DNA of 25,585 nucleotides from an uncultured Bacilli bacterium (GTDB taxonomy: Bacteria > Bacillota_I > Bacilli_A > RF39 > UBA660). The stretch spans positions 1 through 25,585 of the forward strand of contig CANRDR010000001.1 in NCBI GenBank assembly GCA_947629425.1, in the 5' to 3' direction. Under the pieces are notes generated by a model, which worked only from the letters and a program-made list of their open reading frames with translations, searched no databases and was not told the origin of the DNA. Below are positions 21,454 to 25,585 of this stretch, in pieces (the first letter of the stretch is position 1; each line of letters opens with the position of its first letter). A program made the position numbers and the translations under genes.

Positions 21454-23823
21454 ATGAAAATAAAGATAAATTATTTAATTATATTTATTATAGGAATATT
21501 TGTTTTTAGTATAAATGTTAAAGCAGATGATGTTATAATAGAAGATGATAGATATATAAATGATGAAGCATTTAAAGTTTTAGCAGATAAAGGATTACAA
21601 TGTGCTGATAAAGTTTATATAACAACTTGCTTTGAAAAAAGAGGAGTAGGATACTGTAATTTTACTTTTAATAATATATCTGGTATTGTAAAAAGACAAA
21701 ATCTTACAAATGAACAAGAAGCAGCAAAAAGTTCTTGTGCTGAAACTGGATATTGGGATGCACATGGAGAATATTATGTAAAAAAAGGTAGTCAAGGTGG
21801 CTCTACAGAGTTATCTTGTGGAACAAAATTAAATGTAACTGTATGTGATAATAGCAATTGTTACTATACATCATATACAGATAAAAATAACAAACTTGTT
21901 GAAATAGAAAATCCTGAATCAATTCCAATTTCTAGTATAACTTACGATATAAAAGAAACAGGATGCTATGAGGAACCTACTACAAAGGCTCAAGAACCAG
22001 AGGAAACTTGTATTAATCCAGCGAAATTAAATGTTTCAGGAGCGATTACATTTAATGTATGCTATAACAAAAATCTTAGCGCTGAAGAAGTTAAAGAGAT
22101 AGCAAAAAATGCGGTTAGTTGTAAATACAAACATGTAGTAGATGAAACTTCTATAAGAGCAACAGGAAAAGTAGTTAAAGGAAAAAAATATAATACTTGT
22201 GATTATACTGTAGAATGTATTTTAAAAGAAAAACCTACAGTTTCTGTAGAATCTGCTATAGTAGATAGAAGCGGATATGGTGAAATAAAAGTTACTGCCA
22301 AATCTAGCAGTGCAAAAATAGTAGCGTATTATGCAAGTGAAGATTATTTAGTACCTACAAATACAACTAAATGGACTCAAATTGATAGTGGCAATTTTAC
22401 AATACGATCTACTCCTGGTGTTATGTATATTTGGGTTAAAGATTCATTAGGAAATATAAGTGATGTAGTAAGTGGAGCTGTAATTGATACAGTTAATACT
22501 TCAACAACAGTAACAAGAATTCAATTATTAGATGCAAATGGTAATAATTTATCTTTAAATAGTAGAAATAGTGTTTCATATTATTATTCTAAAAATAATA
22601 TAAGTTTATATTCTAATTTATCTAATAAACTAGCAGATAATTTTAATCCATTTGATATGGAATATACTTTAGAAGTTGATACACCTACAGTAACTTTATT
22701 TGCAACATTAACAAGTAGTGATTCTGATTTTGTTGAAGGTTATGGGCCTAGAACAGTAAATTTATCTTATGGTGTAAATACAGTATTAATAAAAATAAAA
22801 AATAGAGAAGGAAAAATTAGAACTTATACAATAATAGTAACTAGAAAAGATAGTAGAAATGCAGATAATACATTAAAAGATTTAAATTTAAGTGTTGGTG
22901 AAATTAATTTTAATGCCAATGTAACTAAATATAAAATAGAAATACCTAAATCAACTGAAAGTGTAGTTGTTAGTTCTAAATTATCTAGTGATTTATCAAG
23001 TTATGTACAAGGTTTTGAACCTGGTGTTGTAAATATTACAGGAAACACAACTGTAAAATTAATTAAAGTTAGAAGTCAAACTGGTAGTAATAGAACTTAT
23101 ATATTGAGTTTTGTAAAAGAAGGAACTGATGAAATTAATAAAGAATCTTTACAACTATTTAGTTTATCAATACCAAATGCATATGTACCTTTTGAAAGTG
23201 ATATTTCTAATTATAATATTGTAGTTGATTATTCTACAAATTTAATAGATATATATGCTAATGCTAAAGAAAGTACTAGTGAAATAAAATATTCTAAAAA
23301 AGATGCAAATAATAATTATGTTGAAATATCATCTAATAATATACCTTTAGATGTAGGAGATAATTATATAAATATTGAAGTAAAAGATAAAGATGGAGAT
23401 ATTTCTTATTATAGATTGACTATAATAAGAAAAGAATTTGGACTTGATATTTCTAATAATACATTATTAAGTGATTTACAAGTATTGGATTATAACTTAG
23501 AATTTGATCCATTAGTAAAAGATTATGAAGTAAAAATAAAACAAGAAAAATCTTTAATAATTACTGCTGTACCTGAAAACAATAGATCTGAAATATTTAT
23601 ATTAGGTAATGAAAATTTAACGGGATTTTCAACAGTTAGAATTAAAGTTGTAGCAGAAAATGGAGAATATCAAGTATATTCTATAAACATAAAAAAAGAT
23701 CCATTTAATAAAGAATTAGAAAAAATAGCAATTATAGCAGGGGTTGTAATAATTCTGTTAAGTAGTTGCATAATAATAGTAAAGAAAAAATATAGAGCAA
23801 GAAAAGATTATTATAGAGAATAA
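21454..23823 (+). CDS. Cys-rich surface protein with four cadherin-like beta-sandwich repeats
   Basis: A 789-residue protein with a signal peptide (1-24 or so) and a Cys-rich N-terminal region (13 cysteines between residues 50 and 255, suggesting disulfides). A beta domain (about 260-345) is followed by four cadherin-like beta-sandwich domains (about 370-465, 472-555, 565-660 and 671-748). These carry the recurrent pattern YNIVVDY or YKIEIPKS, then a Gly-Asn/Val turn, then RTYTIIVTR or VYSINIKK. It ends in a membrane helix (757-776) and a basic cytoplasmic tail, with no sortase motif. The function is unknown; a stalk-like surface or adhesive protein is inferred. The longest frame begins at TTG 21400, but that is the -35 box; ATG 21454 follows AGGAGAGG and opens a normal signal peptide. 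The next gene follows within 14 bases. Confidence 0.75.
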   Translation: MKIKINYLIIFIIGIFVFSINVKADDVIIEDDRYINDEAFKVLADKGLQCADKVYITTCFEKRGVGYCNFTFNNISGIVKRQNLTNEQEAAKSSCAETGYWDAHGEYYVKKGSQGGSTELSCGTKLNVTVCDNSNCYYTSYTDKNNKLVEIENPESIPISSITYDIKETGCYEEPTTKAQEPEETCINPAKLNVSGAITFNVCYNKNLSAEEVKEIAKNAVSCKYKHVVDETSIRATGKVVKGKKYNTCDYTVECILKEKPTVSVESAIVDRSGYGEIKVTAKSSSAKIVAYYASEDYLVPTNTTKWTQIDSGNFTIRSTPGVMYIWVKDSLGNISDVVSGAVIDTVNTSTTVTRIQLLDANGNNLSLNSRNSVSYYYSKNNISLYSNLSNKLADNFNPFDMEYTLEVDTPTVTLFATLTSSDSDFVEGYGPRTVNLSYGVNTVLIKIKNREGKIRTYTIIVTRKDSRNADNTLKDLNLSVGEINFNANVTKYKIEIPKSTESVVVSSKLSSDLSSYVQGFEPGVVNITGNTTVKLIKVRSQTGSNRTYILSFVKEGTDEINKESLQLFSLSIPNAYVPFESDISNYNIVVDYSTNLIDIYANAKESTSEIKYSKKDANNNYVEISSNNIPLDVGDNYINIEVKDKDGDISYYRLTIIRKEFGLDISNNTLLSDLQVLDYNLEFDPLVKDYEVKIKQEKSLIITAVPENNRSEIFILGNENLTGFSTVRIKVVAENGEYQVYSINIKKDPFNKELEKIAIIAGVVIILLSSCIIIVKKKYRARKDYYRE

Positions 23824-23836
23824 AGGAGTTATGAAA

Positions 23837-24553
23837 ATGTATAAAAAAATATTAATGATTTTAATTATTATTGTAGGTTTTATAAGTTTTAAATTTGATG
23901 TTTTTGCAATAAATACAAGTGCAAAACAAGGGGAAACTAATTTTGATGCGTTTAAATCAGAATTTGATAAAGGAATAGTACAAAAAAATATATCATCTCC
24001 TAGTACTGAAGTTGTTTTATATGGTAAATCCGAATGTGTTTCAGGTGGTAATTGTACATATCAATATCAAGGTGTAAATGTTGGTGATTCACATGAAGTA
24101 GTTTTAGGAAAAATGATTAGATGTGCAAATGGAGAAACAAGTATTGATGCACAAGATGGAGGTTCAGGAGGAGTTGCTTATAAAGGAAGTAATTCTGAAA
24201 ATTATAATGGAACTGTGTATTGGACTGAAACATATTATGTAACTTGTATTTCTAATCAAAATAATAATTCAATAGGTGTTAATGATAACACATCAAATAA
24301 TTCTACAAATAATAATGATACTACTACAGATACTAATACAAGTAATAATACAAGTAATCAAACTGATGATGATATTCAAGATTCAACTGATGATACAGAT
24401 GATAATGAAGATTCAAATTATAATAGTTCTTCAACTGAAGAGTCTCCTAAAACAGGAGTAACTACTTATTATATAATTTTAATTTTAGTAGCTTTAGTAA
24501 CATATTTAATTATGTTAGTTATTAAAAAATTTAATTTATTTCAAAAAATTTAG
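23837..24553 (+). CDS. Sortase-anchored Cys-containing surface protein (SPKTG signal)
   Basis: A 238-residue secreted protein with a signal peptide (about 1-24), a small domain with four cysteines (C67, C73, C96, C137), and a low-complexity Asn/Thr/Asp/Ser linker (about 140-200). The wall-anchoring signal is SPKTG (203-207), a hydrophobic helix (about 209-228) and a Lys-containing tail. Sortase would link it to peptidoglycan. The domain has no recognised family. It probably works with the Cys-rich membrane protein encoded just upstream on the same transcript. AAAGGAG (23822-23828) lies 2 bases before ATG 23831 and 8 bases before ATG 23837, so the second start is preferred; it removes two residues. 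A strong terminator follows. Confidence 0.7.
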   Translation: MYKKILMILIIIVGFISFKFDVFAINTSAKQGETNFDAFKSEFDKGIVQKNISSPSTEVVLYGKSECVSGGNCTYQYQGVNVGDSHEVVLGKMIRCANGETSIDAQDGGSGGVAYKGSNSENYNGTVYWTETYYVTCISNQNNNSIGVNDNTSNNSTNNNDTTTDTNTSNNTSNQTDDDIQDSTDDTDDNEDSNYNSSSTEESPKTGVTTYYIILILVALVTYLIMLVIKKFNLFQKI

Positions 24554-24560
24554 TTTTTAC

Positions 24561-24585
24561 GAATAACATATTGTTATTCTTTTTT
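24561..24585 (+). terminator. Intrinsic terminator of the surface-protein pair
   Basis: Perfect 8-base arms GAATAACA/TGTTATTC enclose a 3-base loop and are followed by six T residues. Confidence 0.85.
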
Positions 24586-24617
24586 ATTTTAAGATTTAAC
24601 AATAATTTTTTACTACC

Positions 24618-24646
24618 TTGACAAGTACTATTATATTTTATAAAAT
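24618..24646 (+). promoter_or_regulatory. gpsB promoter
   Basis: Consensus -35 TTGACA (24618-24623), a 17-base spacer and TAAAAT (24641-24646). This is the only perfect -35 box noted in the window. An AAGGG Shine-Dalgarno follows, and the ATG is at 24673. Confidence 0.75.
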
Positions 24647-24672
24647 ATTATTTGTAAGAAGGGTGATATTCT

Positions 24673-24999
24673 ATGCATAATGAAAGATTTTATTTAACTA
24701 CTCAAGATATATTAGATAAGGATTTTAAAATAGATGCAAGAGGATATAGACCACAAGAAGTAGATAAATTTTTAGATATGGTTATTAAAGATTATACTGA
24801 ATTTATGAATATTATTAAAAAGTTAGAAAAAGATAATAGAGTTTTAACTGAAGAGAATAATAGAATTAAATTTGAGTATAGAAAACTTAGAGATAAAGTT
24901 GATTCAGCGAGTGAAGAAAGTGGTAACACATCTAATAATTTAGATTTACTTAGAAGAATAAGCAATCTTGAAAAGACTGTTTATGGTAAGTATAATTAA
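24673..24999 (+). CDS. gpsB: Cell-cycle protein GpsB (DivIVA family)
   Basis: A 108-residue cytoplasmic protein that links cell division and peptidoglycan synthesis in low-GC Gram-positives by docking penicillin-binding proteins to the septum. The N-terminal DivIVA-type coiled-coil domain is clear: DILDKDFKIDARGYRPQEVD (13-32), then KFLDMVIKDY and a heptad-rich helix. A short linker leads to the C-terminal trimerisation helix (about 91-105, LLRRISNLEKTVYG), typical of GpsB and distinguishing it from full-length DivIVA. Length fits the family (about 100 residues). The gpsB-rnpB order is a conserved arrangement in Bacilli. The stop codon lies within sequence able to form the P1 helix of RNase P RNA. 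Confidence 0.93.
   Translation: MHNERFYLTTQDILDKDFKIDARGYRPQEVDKFLDMVIKDYTEFMNIIKKLEKDNRVLTEENNRIKFEYRKLRDKVDSASEESGNTSNNLDLLRRISNLEKTVYGKYN
24968..24996 (+). promoter_or_regulatory. Candidate rnpB promoter inside gpsB
   Basis: TTGAAA (24968-24973), a 17-base spacer and TATAAT (24991-24996), all within the last codons of gpsB. It predicts a start near 25002-25004, which would leave only a short P1 helix in the RNase P RNA. Either initiation is earlier or the RNA is processed from a longer transcript. Confidence 0.5.
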
Positions 25000-25347
25000 A
25001 ATCTGGACAAACGCTGCATATAATATTATGTAGAGGAAAGTCCATGCTCGCACTATCCTGAGATGGTAGTAGTGTTCATGCTAAAGGAATAAATAACTTT
25101 AGGTAGTTTTTTACTAACGGCTTTGAAATAACCTTAAATGGTTAAATTAGATATAAAAGTGCCAAAGAGACGAGTATATCTGGAAACGGATATAGTGGAA
25201 CGTGGTAAACCCCATGAGCGAGAAACCCAAAATTTGGTAGGGGAACCTTTACGATAAAAATGAATTGAGTAAAGGACAAAATTTAATTTTGTAGATAAAT
25301 GTTTGTCGCCTTAATAGGTACAGAACATGGCTTATAAGATTTTAATT
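24997..25347 (+). ncRNA. rnpB: RNase P RNA, B-type
   Basis: This is the catalytic RNA of RNase P, which matures tRNA 5' ends. Conserved segments appear in order: CGCTGCAT, GAGGAAAGTCCATGCTCGCA (25033-25052), a CTAACGGCTTTG stem segment, AAAGTGCCA, GTGGAACGTGGTAAACCCC, GAGCGAGAAACCCAAA, TTGGTAGGGGAACC, and near the 3' end ACAGAACATGGCTTAT. The layout matches the Bacillus (B) type, and it sits after gpsB. P1 can form between AATTAAAATCT (24994-25004) and AGATTTTAATT (25337-25347), an exact complement, followed by a T-run. Exact ends are uncertain by several bases, because the candidate promoter predicts a start a few bases into the 5' arm. Confidence 0.93.
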
Positions 25348-25372
25348 TTTTATTTTGAAGGAGTTGAGTTCT

Positions 25373-25585
25373 TTGATAGAAGTTGGTGATACTTTAAGAA
25401 ATTCTAGAGAAGTATCAGGGGTGACTTTAGATGAAGTTAGTGGTGATTTAGATATACCAGTCATTTTATTAGAACAAATTGAAGATGGTAATATGGGTGC
25501 TTTTAAAGATATATTTGAGCTTAAAGATTATATAGAAAAATATGCTAAATATATTGGACTAGATCCAGAAGAAGTAATAGATGAA
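25373..25585 (+). CDS. RodZ-like helix-turn-helix protein, N-terminal fragment
   Basis: An open frame of 71 codons continues past the window edge with no stop. It reads IEVGDTLRNSREVSGVTLDE, then LLEQIEDGN, then YIEKYAKYIGLDPEEV. This is the N-terminal HTH_25 domain of RodZ/YmfM-type proteins, which couple cell shape or division machinery to the membrane; the transmembrane and extracellular parts would lie beyond the window. The start is TTG at 25373, 9 bases after AAGGAG (25358-25363). No ATG is available nearby, and another in-frame TTG at 25364 abuts the Shine-Dalgarno. The gene follows rnpB by about 25 bases. Confidence 0.8.
   Translation, partial: MIEVGDTLRNSREVSGVTLDEVSGDLDIPVILLEQIEDGNMGAFKDIFELKDYIEKYAKYIGLDPEEVIDE

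Overview
The window is extremely AT-rich, with A/T-ending codons almost everywhere. It uses the standard bacterial code: TGA serves as a normal stop and Trp is TGG. Purine-rich Shine-Dalgarno sites, a DivIVA-family GpsB followed directly by a B-type RNase P RNA, RecX, an RNase J homologue, sortase-type surface proteins and SipW-type secretion point to a walled low-GC Firmicute. An uncultured, gut-type member of the Bacilli/Erysipelotrichia side fits best; that lineage call is inference. No mobile element, CRISPR array or tRNA was seen.

Layout. (1) 1-3735: a TasA/camelysin-type surface-fibre operon. It holds the tail of one TasA-like gene, a second complete one, a membrane-anchored relative, a SipW-type signal peptidase with Ser/His/Asp catalysis, and a large hybrid protein with a TasA-like N-terminus and a DUF6273/C-type-lectin-like C-terminus. 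The first two genes are each followed by the same kind of double hairpin. (2) 3783-5908: a GH3 beta-N-acetylhexosaminidase on the minus strand, divergent from an SDR oxidoreductase. (3) 5957-8445: a DUF6020-type polytopic membrane protein coupled to a polyprenyl-phosphate-type GT2 glycosyltransferase.

(4) 8437-15907 is the most interesting part: a four-gene operon encoding a miniature cellulosome-like system. Three secreted proteins start with cohesin domains. The first also ends in a type I-like dockerin, the second ends in an NPKTG sortase motif plus membrane tail, and the third ends in a membrane segment. The fourth gene is a papain-like (C1) cysteine protease ending in a matching dockerin. 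The simplest reading is a protease held at the cell surface by cohesin-dockerin contacts, with the cohesin-plus-dockerin protein as adaptor or chain-former. It is followed by 15994-18444, a membrane-anchored protein with propeller-like repeats and an HELIH metallopeptidase domain.

(5) 18524-21324: recX, a small two-helix membrane protein, and an RNase J homologue whose metal-binding motifs are visibly degraded (J2-like). (6) 21400-24585: a pair of Cys-rich surface proteins, one with four cadherin-like beta-sandwich repeats and a membrane anchor, the other with an SPKTG sortase motif. (7) 24618-25585: gpsB, rnpB (its P1 helix overlaps the gpsB stop codon) and the start of a RodZ-like helix-turn-helix gene cut by the window edge.

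Most of the window therefore encodes cell-surface structures and their processing, set between housekeeping genes. Several gene starts were moved downstream of the longest open frame, because the upstream TTG codons lie in -35 promoter boxes or far from a ribosome binding site.
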